NCBI GenBank assembly: GCA_944325195.1
Contig: CALUZB010000004.1
Span: forward strand, 186,001 to 250,000
Length of the DNA: 64,000 bases
Direction: 5' to 3'
Source of the DNA: an uncultured Desulfovibrionaceae bacterium
Lineage (GTDB): Bacteria; Desulfobacterota; Desulfovibrionia; Desulfovibrionales; Desulfovibrionaceae
The notes below the pieces were generated by a model. The model worked only from the letters and a program-made list of their open reading frames with translations, did not search any database and was not told where the DNA came from. The stretch's first letter is position 1, and every line of letters starts with the position of its first letter. The position numbers and the translations under genes are program-made. Of this stretch, positions 26,463 to 38,760 are shown one piece after another.

Positions 26463-28310
26463 TCAACGAGCCGGTTCCTGAAAACGGCTTTCCTCTTCCA
26501 ATTCCTCGGAGCGCTTAAGCAATGCCTCCCACTGGATATCCGCGCCGATTACCCCGGTTATATTATCGTCCGCGTCAGTTACCGGAATAGACACTGTAAT
26601 AACCAGCTTGCCGGTAAACAAAGACTGGTATATGTCGGTTACATGCAACTGCCCGTCTTTCAGCGGTTCTTTGAACCATTCGCGGTCAGAGAAGTCATAG
26701 CCCAACGGGAACTTCTCATAATTATGCCGATAGGCCGGATCGCCCACCACAGCCTGGAGCAAGGCTCCGGTTGCATTTGTGAGATACAGATATTGAATGA
26801 AATCGTGTTCCTGGGCGAACTTTTCCATGCGCGTCAGGTTTTCCGTGCTGCAACTGCCGCTGGTTATATCCCCCTGAATATCACAGGCCTTGGCCAGTTT
26901 GGTGATCACATGAGCCGCCAGATCGCGCGCCAGTTTTTTCATCTGGTCAAACTCGCTGGTCAGAAGTTCGGGAATATAACGCCGCACTAAGGCCATCATC
27001 TCAATATTGGAATAAGAGGTAGTGCGCCCCTGTTCGTAAGCCTGGACTATGCGGTTGTAAATCTGCCCGACTGCCGGATGAGCTTTGGTCAATCGTTCTT
27101 CATTGCCCAATTTAAGTTTCTGATTAATCCAGTAGGCCACGCCTGCGCGCCCGGATTTATCATTAATGATAATCGGAACCGGGCGCTTCAGCAGCAAGTT
27201 GGTATCAAAAATGTTATATATCTCCTCATTCTTAATCAGACCATCGGCATGAATACCGGCCGACGTGGCGTTGAAATCGCGGCCGGCAAAAGGATAGTTA
27301 TCAGGAATGCGGTATTTCAACTCGTTTTCAAAATACTCAGCTATTTCTGTAATTACAGTTGTATCGGCGGCATCGTCATCCCCGGTCAGTGAAATGTAGT
27401 CGATAACCAAAGCTTCAATGGGCGTGTTCCCGGTACGTTCGCCAAAGCCGAGCAGAGTGCCGTTGACCCCGGAACAACCGTTGATCCAGGCTGTTACCCC
27501 GTTGACCAGAGTTTTATGAAAATCGTTGTGCCCGTGCCATTCCAACCATTGCCCCGGCACCCCGGCCTCATCGGTGAAGGTGCGGACAATTCTGGCCACG
27601 GAACGCGGCATGGAAGCGCCCGGGTAAGGCACGCCATACCCCATGGTGTCGCACAACCGGATTTTTACCGGCAAACCGCTTTGCTTGGAAAGTTCCATCA
27701 GCTTCAGGGCAAAGGGCAGGCAAAAGCCGTAAATATCAGCCCTGGTAACGTCCTCGAAATGGCAACGCGGGCTGATGCCCCACTCCAGAGCCTGCTCGAT
27801 AACCGCAAGATAGTTATTCAAAGCCTTTTCCCGGTCAAGCCCAAGCTTCATGTAAATGTGGTAATCCGACACACTGGTCAGCATACCTACCTCATCAAAC
27901 TCCATGCTCTTGGCGATTTTCAAATCATCCACATTCGCCCGGATCCAGCCGGTTATGCGGGGGAACTTAAAATCCAGCTCTCTGCAGAGCTCTATCGCCC
28001 GCCGGTCCTTTTCCGAATACATAAAAAACTCTGAGGCGCGGATAAGACCGGACTTTCCCCCCAGCCGATGCAGCATGGTGAAGATATCAACGATCTGACG
28101 GGCGGTATAAGGCGGCCTGGCCTGCTGCCCGTCACGGAATGTGGTGTCGGTAATAAACATGGGGTCAGCCGGACGCGGCGGCAGATAATAGCCATCGAAC
28201 TCAATGCGACTGACTTTAGTATAAGGATAAATTTGCCTGTAAAGTTCAGGTTTATCATGATTTTGCAGCTCAGGGCGCAAAAATGGGCGCGCCGGATGTA
28301 ATAAATCCAT
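26463..28310 (-). CDS. Homocitrate/isopropylmalate synthase-family enzyme (candidate Re-citrate synthase) fused to a Cache-like domain
   Basis: A 615-residue enzyme. Residues about 48-320 form the HMGL-like barrel of acetyl-CoA-dependent Claisen condensing enzymes: TDTTFRDGQQ (54-63) with the catalytic Arg and metal Asp, and WHGHND (258-263) with the two metal histidines. Homologues of this family act as Re-citrate synthases in Clostridium kluyveri and Desulfovibrio vulgaris, which fits the organism. Residues about 455-595 are unlike that family and look like a Cache/PDC sensor fold (LGYDFSDREWFKEPLKDG, VTDIYQS, VITVSIPVTD, ITGVIGADI). There is no signal peptide or membrane helix. The start chosen has AAGGAG 8 bases upstream. 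The barrel call is firm, citrate as product is likely, the Cache role is inference. Confidence 0.75.
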   Translation of the reverse strand: MDLLHPARPFLRPELQNHDKPELYRQIYPYTKVSRIEFDGYYLPPRPADPMFITDTTFRDGQQARPPYTARQIVDIFTMLHRLGGKSGLIRASEFFMYSEKDRRAIELCRELDFKFPRITGWIRANVDDLKIAKSMEFDEVGMLTSVSDYHIYMKLGLDREKALNNYLAVIEQALEWGISPRCHFEDVTRADIYGFCLPFALKLMELSKQSGLPVKIRLCDTMGYGVPYPGASMPRSVARIVRTFTDEAGVPGQWLEWHGHNDFHKTLVNGVTAWINGCSGVNGTLLGFGERTGNTPIEALVIDYISLTGDDDAADTTVITEIAEYFENELKYRIPDNYPFAGRDFNATSAGIHADGLIKNEEIYNIFDTNLLLKRPVPIIINDKSGRAGVAYWINQKLKLGNEERLTKAHPAVGQIYNRIVQAYEQGRTTSYSNIEMMALVRRYIPELLTSEFDQMKKLARDLAAHVITKLAKACDIQGDITSGSCSTENLTRMEKFAQEHDFIQYLYLTNATGALLQAVVGDPAYRHNYEKFPLGYDFSDREWFKEPLKDGQLHVTDIYQSLFTGKLVITVSIPVTDADDNITGVIGADIQWEALLKRSEELEEESRFQEPAR

Positions 28311-28444
28311 TTTATAACTCCTTAAAGCAATGCACGTCTTTACCTGCATTGTATAATTGAGTGACTTTCTAAACACAGAAGCGGCTTGCCTTACAAACAC
28401 CACTCCCAACCGTCACTGCCGCCAAAACCGTAATGCGGATACAG

Positions 28445-29128
28445 TCAATCCGCCGGGGAAATATCTCCCCGCCCGGCCAGAGCACCTATAAAATCTTCAT
28501 ATGAACCAGCCATTATCCGTTTAATCAGTTCCTGACGCCCGGCCAGATACTTTGTGAGCATTTGATTACTGCCTTTACCCGCAAAACAAATGCACAGCAA
28601 GGGGCGAGCGATTTCTAAAAGCTCCTCCAAACGCTCAATGCCGCAGCCCAAGTCGTCAGTGCATTCCTGCAGCACTGTCAAAAGTCGCCCCGCCGATCGG
28701 GCTATTACTGCCTCTTCAGCCGGGCTGCTTGGGCCGTCATTCTCCACATTACCTGCATTGGAAAAATTGCGTTCCAGAAACGTTTTGCATGCGCTTGCAT
28801 AATGCTGGCTCTGGTAGGTGGCTTCCATCAATTTTACAGTTTCATGGTAAATTGCGCCCAAGGTGCGGTCAAGCAACTGTCCGGCCGGATTTTCCGGAGT
28901 GGAAAAAAGCAAATGCCCAACATCCTTAAGCCGCCAGAGCGAACCGCGGTTTTCAAATACGCCGATCAATTCACTGAGCGTTGGATGTGAAAGCGTTCCG
29001 GAACGCTTAAAACGGCTGAACTGTTCCAGCAAGGCATCGACGGACATGCTGAAGTCGCGAATCAACTGGCACTCCATTCTGGCTATTGTTCCCGGCTTTC
29101 CTCTGTTGGTAGGCATTATCAAACTCAC
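28445..29128 (-). CDS. Conserved-looking protein of unknown function
   Basis: A 227-residue soluble, mainly helical protein with no recognised domain, signal peptide or membrane segment. It has several cysteines (ECQL, ACKTF, ECTDDLGCGI, LLCICF) but no clear metal motif. The first possible start is GTG 29128; ATG four codons later (MPTNRGK) or a further ATG (MECQ) are alternatives, none with a strong ribosome site. It lies upstream of the citrate-synthase-like gene on the same strand with 134 bases between, so co-transcription is possible. Confidence 0.55.
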   Translation of the reverse strand: MSLIMPTNRGKPGTIARMECQLIRDFSMSVDALLEQFSRFKRSGTLSHPTLSELIGVFENRGSLWRLKDVGHLLFSTPENPAGQLLDRTLGAIYHETVKLMEATYQSQHYASACKTFLERNFSNAGNVENDGPSSPAEEAVIARSAGRLLTVLQECTDDLGCGIERLEELLEIARPLLCICFAGKGSNQMLTKYLAGRQELIKRIMAGSYEDFIGALAGRGDISPAD

Positions 29129-29246
29129 TTTTTTGACATTTGAGTTAATGATACTTCATTTTGTCATAAATAAAAAGTTACATCTGTGCAGGGATTTTTC
29201 GGTAACCCCACATTGAGCATAGCGTGCTTCAAATTACTTAAGCCCC

Positions 29247-29283
29247 TATGGCGAACACCATATTAAATACGGCATTCGCCATA
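29247..29283. repeat. Inverted repeat in the 29.1-29.4 kb gap
   Basis: Perfect 9-base arms TATGGCGAA (29247-29255) and TTCGCCATA (29275-29283). It lies in the divergent region between the unknown gene at 28.4 kb and the 34-codon gene. It could be an operator for either. Confidence 0.35.
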
Positions 29284-29353
29284 AATATGCTTGAGATTTT
29301 TCCCGGCTTTCATTATGGTAATGACTAAGTTTGCTTGTAAAACTTGCATGGCT

Positions 29354-29411
29354 GCCGGGGGTCGCTTTCATACGCGAAAACCGGCTGAATAAGGGACATA
29401 GGGCTCAGCCC
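29354..29411 (+). promoter_or_regulatory. Structured leader before the 34-codon gene
   Basis: Nested stems GCCGG (29354-29358) with CCGGC (29381-29385) and TCGC (29362-29365) with GCGA (29374-29377), then a small GGGC/GCCC hairpin (29401-29411) just before the AGGAGG. The arrangement suggests a folded 5' leader. No known riboswitch family was recognised. Confidence 0.3.
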
Positions 29412-29434
29412 AAAATCTTAGGAGGCAACATTTA

Positions 29435-29539
29435 ATGGAACAGACTTACGAATTTGCTATGACTTGGGACGTCTGGCTGTGTATCGCTATTTTCGGCATT
29501 TCAGTGGTGGTGGGCATGATTGCCCTTAGAAGCCTGTAG
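29435..29539 (+). CDS. 34-residue membrane microprotein
   Basis: Short gene with a very strong AGGAGG 9 bases before its ATG and its own terminator 59 bases after its stop. The product starts MEQTYEFAMTWDVWL, continues with a hydrophobic helix (about residues 13-30) and ends RSL. One membrane pass with an acidic outer end and a basic inner end is predicted. The size and form recall small accessory subunits of transporters or oxidoreductases, but no family could be assigned. It is a one-gene unit upstream of pyruvate:ferredoxin oxidoreductase, separated by a terminator. Confidence 0.65.
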   Translation: MEQTYEFAMTWDVWLCIAIFGISVVVGMIALRSL

Positions 29540-30099
29540 GCTTGCATCATACAAATTGGCCGAATGTGCGTTTACGTCATTCGAACCAATCTGAACTAAA
29601 AGGACGGTCCTGCCGTCCTTTTTGCATGCAATGCCGATTTTAAAGATTTACACCGGAACTCTGTAATCCCATGTCGGCGATAAACCCGCAAACAGCCCTT
29701 CTCCAGTCTGTAATCAAAAGATCAAATCCCAAATTCTTCCGGATTAAAGTAACCTGTTAAAACCCTAAAAGTCGGCAAAGCTCAACCGTCCGCCGGGCGT
29801 CGGGGGAAGCCGCCGCCTACCGGCATTTAAGCTGCTGATTTTTAAATCTTGACAAAAATGCGGGGACAAGTAAGGGTAGAAGTTCCTTCTTAGGTCAAAG
29901 CGTTTTTTCAATACAACGGTGCAGGTTATCTGCGCTCATTGGTCAGGCGTTAAAAAGTGAAAAATTGCTCAAACTCCAGAGTACTTTCAACCACAAACGC
30001 CAGTCCGACGAAATGAACGCGAGGTAATCAGCGGCCCATTTTTCATCAAAAGAGAAGTTAAAGGCAAGTACACCCTTAGTTAGTTATGGAGACACTTGA
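29540..30099 (+). other. Terminator and long leader region ahead of pyruvate:ferredoxin oxidoreductase
   Basis: About 560 bases without a gene. The first part has the terminator of the microprotein gene. A TTGACA at 29849-29854 has only a poor -10 about 17 bases on. If it is the promoter, the oxidoreductase mRNA has a leader of more than 200 bases. No Rex-type TTGTGAA...TTCACAA site or known RNA motif was found. Confidence 0.35.
29598..29623 (+). terminator. Terminator of the 34-codon gene
   Basis: AAAAGGACGG (29598-29607) and CCGTCCTTTT (29613-29622) pair perfectly around a 5-base loop and end in a T-run. A classical intrinsic terminator. Confidence 0.85.
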
Positions 30100-33783
<3,684 letters not shown>

Positions 33784-34117
33784 ACCAGCCAGCCAACCAA
33801 CATAAAAGGAAACAAAACGGGCATTTAACTGCCCGTTTTGTTTTACTCAACATCTTTTCAACCCCTGTTTCAATGGTTATTATAATATTGACCAGACCAG
33901 ATATGTTTCAGAGCAGGTTACTGTTGAGAGCAGCAGGTGACTCAAAGTTGAATCTGTCCCTAAACTGCGGTAAAGCAGCGTCAACGGTGCCTGAAAAAAC
34001 ACTGAATTACTGTAGGGCTCTTTTGGACGTACTTGTTTGCTGCATATAAAACTATGCCTGAAAACTTAAGCAGTGCGCGCCCAAGTTTGACGTTAACCCT
34101 GTCTTCACGAGGCTGAT
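33784..34117 (+). other. Intergenic region after pyruvate:ferredoxin oxidoreductase
   Basis: Apart from the terminator at 33814-33843, nothing recognisable is seen. The promoter of the following TPR gene should lie in the last 200 bases, but no clear boxes stand out. Confidence 0.4.
33814..33843 (+). terminator. Terminator of pyruvate:ferredoxin oxidoreductase
   Basis: AAAACGGGC (33814-33822) and GCCCGTTTT (33831-33839) with an 8-base loop, followed by GTTTT. Confidence 0.85.
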
Positions 34118-34993
34118 GTGAACAACAAATACCTTGGGGTATATTCAACTGTAGAAACAAGCAACACCCCCAGCAGGCGGAACAGTTATAACTACGGCTA
34201 TAAAAACTCACAAACCATACGCAAACGCTACTGGTACGCATGGGAATGGGATACCGGCACAGTACTGGTGCTGAACACGGATGAAAATTACAACCCGGTT
34301 GGTCAGCCCAGAATTTTGGTCTATGCTGTTTTTGACAGTCGGTTTACTCTGGAAGAGGGCAAAACCAGAACCTTGCCGGAACCGAAAATTCCCAACCCGG
34401 AGTCGCAACCCCAAGACATTGAAAAACCGGGCAGCAACAAACAGCGTATACAGGTCTCTGCCCCCAAGGTCGCTTCAACAGACTCTCAAGCAAATAAAAG
34501 CTCACCTGAAAGGAAGCCTCCGTCGTACTCCGGGCTAGACTCTGAGGCCGGCTCGCCCCCAGCCTCACCTGAGGAAGCCGGGGCAAGACGCAACTACTCC
34601 CTGGAAGAAATAGACCTGGCGGAACAAGATGCTGTGGCATCATTCCAAGATGGCCTTAGATTGTTAAAAAGCGGGCATCGTTCCGAGGCGATGCGTGACT
34701 TCGAATTGCCTCTGCAACTGAACGCTCCCTGGCAACGCAGGCACAAGCATATGTTCTCCAACTTCGGAATAACCTTGCGCAAAATCAAAGCGGGAGAGCT
34801 GGCTTTGAAGTACCATCAAAAAGCGCTCTCACTGTCTCCGGCTGAACCCAACATCATGTTTAATCTTGCAAGAACCTATCTTATCCTGGGAAATTTGCCG
34901 GCGGCAAAGTCCTATATTGAATTTGTTCTGGCCAGAAATCCAAATCTGAAGGTAGGACAGCTTCTTAAAGATTATATTGACAAAAATCAGTAA
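34118..34993 (+). CDS. Tetratricopeptide-repeat protein
   Basis: A 291-residue soluble protein. The first 75 residues are tyrosine- and tryptophan-rich (KRYWYAWEWDTG...) and unlike any family recognised. A Pro/Ser/Gln-rich linker runs from about 85 to 160. The C-terminal part (about 168-285) holds about three TPR units, best seen in MFSNFGITLRKIKAGELALK and ALSLSPAEPNIMFNLARTY. No signal peptide. The start is GTG with GAGG 5 bases upstream. It heads a cluster with AMIN and TM2 proteins, so a scaffold role in envelope assembly is possible but unproven. Confidence 0.75.
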   Translation: MNNKYLGVYSTVETSNTPSRRNSYNYGYKNSQTIRKRYWYAWEWDTGTVLVLNTDENYNPVGQPRILVYAVFDSRFTLEEGKTRTLPEPKIPNPESQPQDIEKPGSNKQRIQVSAPKVASTDSQANKSSPERKPPSYSGLDSEAGSPPASPEEAGARRNYSLEEIDLAEQDAVASFQDGLRLLKSGHRSEAMRDFELPLQLNAPWQRRHKHMFSNFGITLRKIKAGELALKYHQKALSLSPAEPNIMFNLARTYLILGNLPAAKSYIEFVLARNPNLKVGQLLKDYIDKNQ

Positions 34994-35107
34994 AATGGGA
35001 AAATTTGGAATTCATTCCACCTCGGCATTTATTACTCATTGGCAGGCATCAGCCATTTGCATGGGCTCAGGCCTTAACCAGACATTGACTAAACAGGAGC
35101 ACCTGAA

Positions 35108-35908
35108 ATGAACCGTACCATTGCCCTTCTGATCCCGGCAATTCTGTTGGCAGCAATGGCTTTAATCGTTTTCCAACAATTTTACAGCTCCAGCGACGAG
35201 ACCTTAACGCCACAATCTGTTAATGCTGAAGCCCCCGCCCCCCAAGCAAACAACCCTGTATCGCCCGGATATCAGGAGCAGACCGCGCAAAGCTCCGGTG
35301 AAAGCAACCTGCCCGGTATCAGCGCACCAGAGCAATCCGCTCCCGTGACTATGGGACAGCAAACGTCCACGCTCCAGGCCCAGACACAGCCAACATCCTC
35401 TCTCCCTGCGCAATCCGGACAAACTCAAGCTCAAACAGTGCAGGAAAGGCAATCAGCCGCCGGACAAAGTTCTGCCGCCGCAACTGAAACAGCCACGACT
35501 CCAAACACAGAAAGTAAACGCTCCGACAAGCCGAAACAAACAGAACAACCGACTGCGGCCGGCTCTGAAAAAGATAAGCCCGCAAGCGCGTCAACTTCCG
35601 GTAAAACACATAAAGCGGAGTCCTTTAAGTTCCAATACCAGGGAAGCGACATGCTGTTTATTATAAACGCCGACTCTGACTTTGAATACAAATCGTTTGT
35701 GCTTAACTCTCCGGATCGCCTGATTATCGACCTTTTAGGCAATTGGAGTGGAGTCGAAAATATTAAGGCGCCTTCCAACCGGCTGATCAGCGGGATGCGC
35801 AACGGAAAGACTGAACGCGGCCACAGAGTCGTGCTTGATCTAAAAGAAGCTCCCAAAGGTTATGACACCAAACGGGAAGGGAGCAAGCTTACAGTAAGAG
35901 TGTTCTAA
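35108..35908 (+). CDS. AMIN-domain envelope protein
   Basis: A 266-residue protein with an N-terminal membrane anchor (about residues 5-24), a long Gln/Ser/Ala/Pro-rich linker (about 30-170) and a C-terminal AMIN domain (about 172-266): FKFQYQGSDMLFIINADSD, SPDRLIIDLLGNWSG, IRSGNH-like LISGMRNGKTERGHRVVLDL. AMIN domains target amidases and secretin proteins to peptidoglycan or the envelope, but no enzyme domain is present here. AGGAG lies 8 bases before the ATG. It is 21 bases from the TM2 gene, so likely one operon. Confidence 0.8.
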   Translation: MNRTIALLIPAILLAAMALIVFQQFYSSSDETLTPQSVNAEAPAPQANNPVSPGYQEQTAQSSGESNLPGISAPEQSAPVTMGQQTSTLQAQTQPTSSLPAQSGQTQAQTVQERQSAAGQSSAAATETATTPNTESKRSDKPKQTEQPTAAGSEKDKPASASTSGKTHKAESFKFQYQGSDMLFIINADSDFEYKSFVLNSPDRLIIDLLGNWSGVENIKAPSNRLISGMRNGKTERGHRVVLDLKEAPKGYDTKREGSKLTVRVF

Positions 35909-35929
35909 CTGCCGGTAAAAGGTAGAAGT

Positions 35930-36616
35930 ATGAACAATGGCCAGCATTTAAACAGCTATAACCAGTTCTCCGGCACACAACCGTTTAACGGCCAGCCACA
36001 GGATGCAGGGGGGAACCTGTCCGATACTTCCACCCGATTGCTCAATAATGCTTGGATGCAGTCAAGCTCTGCATTGCAGCAGCCCAACAACACTCAAGCT
36101 TTCAATGGCGGACCCTCCCGTACAGCCAAGGCATGTGGACAAGCGCCAAATTACCTTGCACAGCCGGTTCATAGCGCATCAGCGCCGTTAAATCGCTCAG
36201 AACAGACATGTGATAATGCAACAACCAATAACGGTTACGCACAACACCCCCTTGATGCCGCTCAGCTTAATGGCGTGAGCCGTACCCCTCAACAAGTTGC
36301 CGGTACCGCAGCCGTCTATCCTGGTTCCTTCTGCCCCACCTGCGGCAGACAGGTAGATCCACGGGCGATTATATGCCTGACTTGCGGTTCCCCAATCAGA
36401 AAATTTGATTACAGCGAAAAAAGCCGGTTGGCCGCAGGCATACTTGCCATTTTGCTCGGCGGGTTTGGAATCCATAAATTCTATATGGGTAAAATCGGCA
36501 TGGGCATTCTCTATCTTGTGTTCTGCTGGACTGGAATACCCGCAATCATCGGATTAATTGAAGGCATCATCTATTTGTGTGAAGACGACTCAAAATTTGC
36601 AGGCAGATTGGCTTGA
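35930..36616 (+). CDS. Zinc-ribbon and TM2-domain membrane protein
   Basis: A 228-residue protein. The first 130 residues are Asn/Gln/Ser-rich and probably disordered. A zinc ribbon follows with two CxxC pairs, FCPTCGRQ and ICLTCGSP (about 137-162). The C-terminal TM2 domain has two membrane helices: SRLAAGILAILLGGFGIHKFYMG and GMGILYLVFCWTGIPAIIGLIEGI, with GIHKFY being diagnostic. TM2 proteins of this build have no settled function. It is likely co-transcribed with the AMIN gene. Confidence 0.85.
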   Translation: MNNGQHLNSYNQFSGTQPFNGQPQDAGGNLSDTSTRLLNNAWMQSSSALQQPNNTQAFNGGPSRTAKACGQAPNYLAQPVHSASAPLNRSEQTCDNATTNNGYAQHPLDAAQLNGVSRTPQQVAGTAAVYPGSFCPTCGRQVDPRAIICLTCGSPIRKFDYSEKSRLAAGILAILLGGFGIHKFYMGKIGMGILYLVFCWTGIPAIIGLIEGIIYLCEDDSKFAGRLA

Positions 36617-36740
36617 TTCAATCAAAACAGCTTGCCTGTTCCCAAATTTTAGTGGACAATCAACGCGGGCTGGCGTATAGGAAGTTGTTTTAGCTTAGAT
36701 TAAAAGTAAGCGCTTTTATGTATATTTCAGGAGATTATCT

Positions 36741-36851
36741 ATGGCTCACAAAAAAATTGAACGCAGAAAGGAACTTGATCGTCGCCGTCATCGTCGCGAA
36801 CAGCGCATAAAAGATCGCATTCGCGAAGCCAAAGCCGCTAAAAAGGCTTAA
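36741..36851 (+). CDS. 36-residue basic microprotein
   Basis: Short gene with AGGAG 7 bases before its ATG. The product is extremely basic and all-helical (MAHKKIERRKELDRRRHRRE... ending AKAAKKA): about 19 of 36 residues are Lys, Arg or His. It probably binds nucleic acid or ribosomes. The strong ribosome site and dense K/R helix pattern make it a real gene despite its length. No named family. It lies between the TM2 gene and fmdB on the same strand. Confidence 0.75.
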   Translation: MAHKKIERRKELDRRRHRREQRIKDRIREAKAAKKA

Positions 36852-36962
36852 TCCGGTTTTTGCGTCGGCAAAACATCAACAGTAACGTTAGGACGGAACA
36901 GTCTGTGTTCGGCTTGTTTCGGTCTGATGTGTTGATAAATTTTCGAGTTTAAGGAGGATGCA

Positions 36963-37268
36963 ATGCCTATTTACGAATATCAATGTCAGGAATGTGGCAG
37001 TGTATTCGAAGAGATGTTCAGAGAATATGATGTGGATGAATACCCCTGTCCTAAATGCAAACATGGTGTAGGAAAACGCCTGATTTCCCGCCCTACTTTG
37101 CAATTCAAAGGAATGGGCTGGACTTGCCATGACGGACCGCCTAATAAAAACTGGGGTAAACCTTCTGCAGCAGAGGATCCTTACCATAACCCGGGACTTC
37201 CTCTAGAGCAAATAAAGCGTCCTGAAAAAAATGAAAAGACCTCAGAAGCCAATAAAGCCGCTGAGTAA
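36963..37268 (+). CDS. FmdB-family zinc-ribbon protein
   Basis: A 101-residue protein with the FmdB/CxxC-CxxC putative regulator domain: MPIYEYQCQECGSVFE and YPCPKCKHGVGKRLIS give four zinc cysteines, then LQFKGMGW as in other members. The Lys/Glu-rich tail is disordered. The family was named from a Methylophilus regulator, but the function of most members is unknown. A perfect AGGAGG stands before the ATG and a strong terminator follows. Confidence 0.9.
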   Translation: MPIYEYQCQECGSVFEEMFREYDVDEYPCPKCKHGVGKRLISRPTLQFKGMGWTCHDGPPNKNWGKPSAAEDPYHNPGLPLEQIKRPEKNEKTSEANKAAE

Positions 37269-37280
37269 ATCGGTTACCTT

Positions 37281-37318
37281 GCGGACGGGCAACTCGGGTT
37301 GCCCGTCCGCCTTATTTT
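37281..37318 (+). terminator. Terminator after fmdB
   Basis: A perfect 13-bp G+C-rich stem, GCGGACGGGCAAC (37281-37293) with its complement (37298-37310), a TCGG tetraloop and a following CTTATTTT. Confidence 0.9.
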
Positions 37319-37366
37319 CAATATCCACTTTATAAAACCGGTGCCCCGGCCTGGAATGTAGTAGTT

Positions 37367-38659
37367 ATGATTGAACGTTACACTCGCCCTGAAATGGGAA
37401 ATATCTGGTCTGATCACAGTCGATTCAGTGCCTGGCTGGAAGTTGAACTGGCTGTGTGTGAAGCTTGGCACAGGCTGGGACGCATTGAGAGCTCCGACAT
37501 AACCGAAATCAGAGAGAAGGCCGGTTTTGATCTGAATAGAATATATGAAATCGAACGGGAAACCCGACATGACGTAATCGCCTTCCTTACCGCTGTTGAG
37601 GAAAAGGTCGGGCCTGCATCCCGGTTTATTCATCTAGGCTGCACTTCCTCTGATATAGTGGATACAGCCAATGCTTTATTGCTGACGCGGGCGGGCAACC
37701 TGATTCTTGCGGATATTGATAAATTCATGACGGTATTGCGCAAAGTAATCGAAGATAACCAGGGACGTCTATGTATAGGACGAACCCATGGCATTCATGC
37801 CGAGCCTACCAGCTTTGCCCTGAAAATGGCCACTTTTTATGCTGAATTCAAACGCTCCCGTCAACGTTTTGCTGATGCCCTTGAGGGTATTCGAGTGGGG
37901 AAAATTTCAGGGGCTGTCGGTACATACGCCATGCTTACCCCTGAAGTTGAGCAGATTACCTGTGAACTGCTGGGCCTGAAACCCGATGAAATCTCAACCC
38001 AAATAATTCAGCGGGACCGGCATGCCCACTACTTTTCCAGTTTGGCCATACTGGCAGGCGGTATAGAACGTTTATGTGTTGAGCTGCGACATCTTCAGCG
38101 CACTGAAGTGCTTGAGGTGGAAGAGGGGTTCGCAAAGGGCCAGAAAGGCTCCTCGGCAATGCCCCATAAAAAGAACCCGATCTCCGCTGAAAACCTTACC
38201 GGCTTAGCTCGATTGTGCAGAACAAACAGCTTGGCTGCATTGGAAAATATGGCACTGTGGCATGAACGCGACATCAGCCACTCATCAGTAGAGCGGGTAA
38301 TAATGCCTGACTCCACGATCATGATTGATTATATGTTAACCCGTTTAACCGGGCTCGTTTCAAATTTACGTATTATTCCTGAAAATATGGAGCGCAACCT
38401 GAATCTTTCACATGGGCTCTTTTTCTCCCAACGTGCGCTTTTAGGACTTATCAACAGCGGCATGAAACGACAGGAAGCATATGTGCTGGTTCAGCAACTG
38501 GCTATGGAAAGCTGGAACAGCGCACAAAGCTTTGAACTGCTGGTACGCAACTGCGCAGATGTAAAGTCGCGGCTCACAGCGGAACAACTTGATGAAATAT
38601 TTAATATTAACTACTACTTAAGATATGAGAACAATATCCTGAATAGAGTATTGTCATAA
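37367..38659 (+). CDS. purB: Adenylosuccinate lyase
   Basis: Acts twice in purine synthesis: on SAICAR and on adenylosuccinate. The 430-residue protein has the N-terminal MIERYTRPEMGNIWSD, the HLGCTSSDIVDTANALLL and GRTHGIHAEPTSFALK regions that build the active site, and the fumarase-superfamily signature GSSAMPHKKNPI on the mobile loop with its catalytic serine. Length is normal for the bacterial 430-residue class. It begins a plus-strand group with pyrE, the L,D-transpeptidase and the coiled-coil membrane protein. Confidence 0.96.
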   Translation: MIERYTRPEMGNIWSDHSRFSAWLEVELAVCEAWHRLGRIESSDITEIREKAGFDLNRIYEIERETRHDVIAFLTAVEEKVGPASRFIHLGCTSSDIVDTANALLLTRAGNLILADIDKFMTVLRKVIEDNQGRLCIGRTHGIHAEPTSFALKMATFYAEFKRSRQRFADALEGIRVGKISGAVGTYAMLTPEVEQITCELLGLKPDEISTQIIQRDRHAHYFSSLAILAGGIERLCVELRHLQRTEVLEVEEGFAKGQKGSSAMPHKKNPISAENLTGLARLCRTNSLAALENMALWHERDISHSSVERVIMPDSTIMIDYMLTRLTGLVSNLRIIPENMERNLNLSHGLFFSQRALLGLINSGMKRQEAYVLVQQLAMESWNSAQSFELLVRNCADVKSRLTAEQLDEIFNINYYLRYENNILNRVLS

Positions 38660-38760
38660 TTTCCAGAAAATGGCATAAAGACTAAATACGTTTGATAATT
38701 AATTTCAATCTTTTTTCTACCATGCTGGCAACAATTCATTCAAACACACTTGGGGATTGA

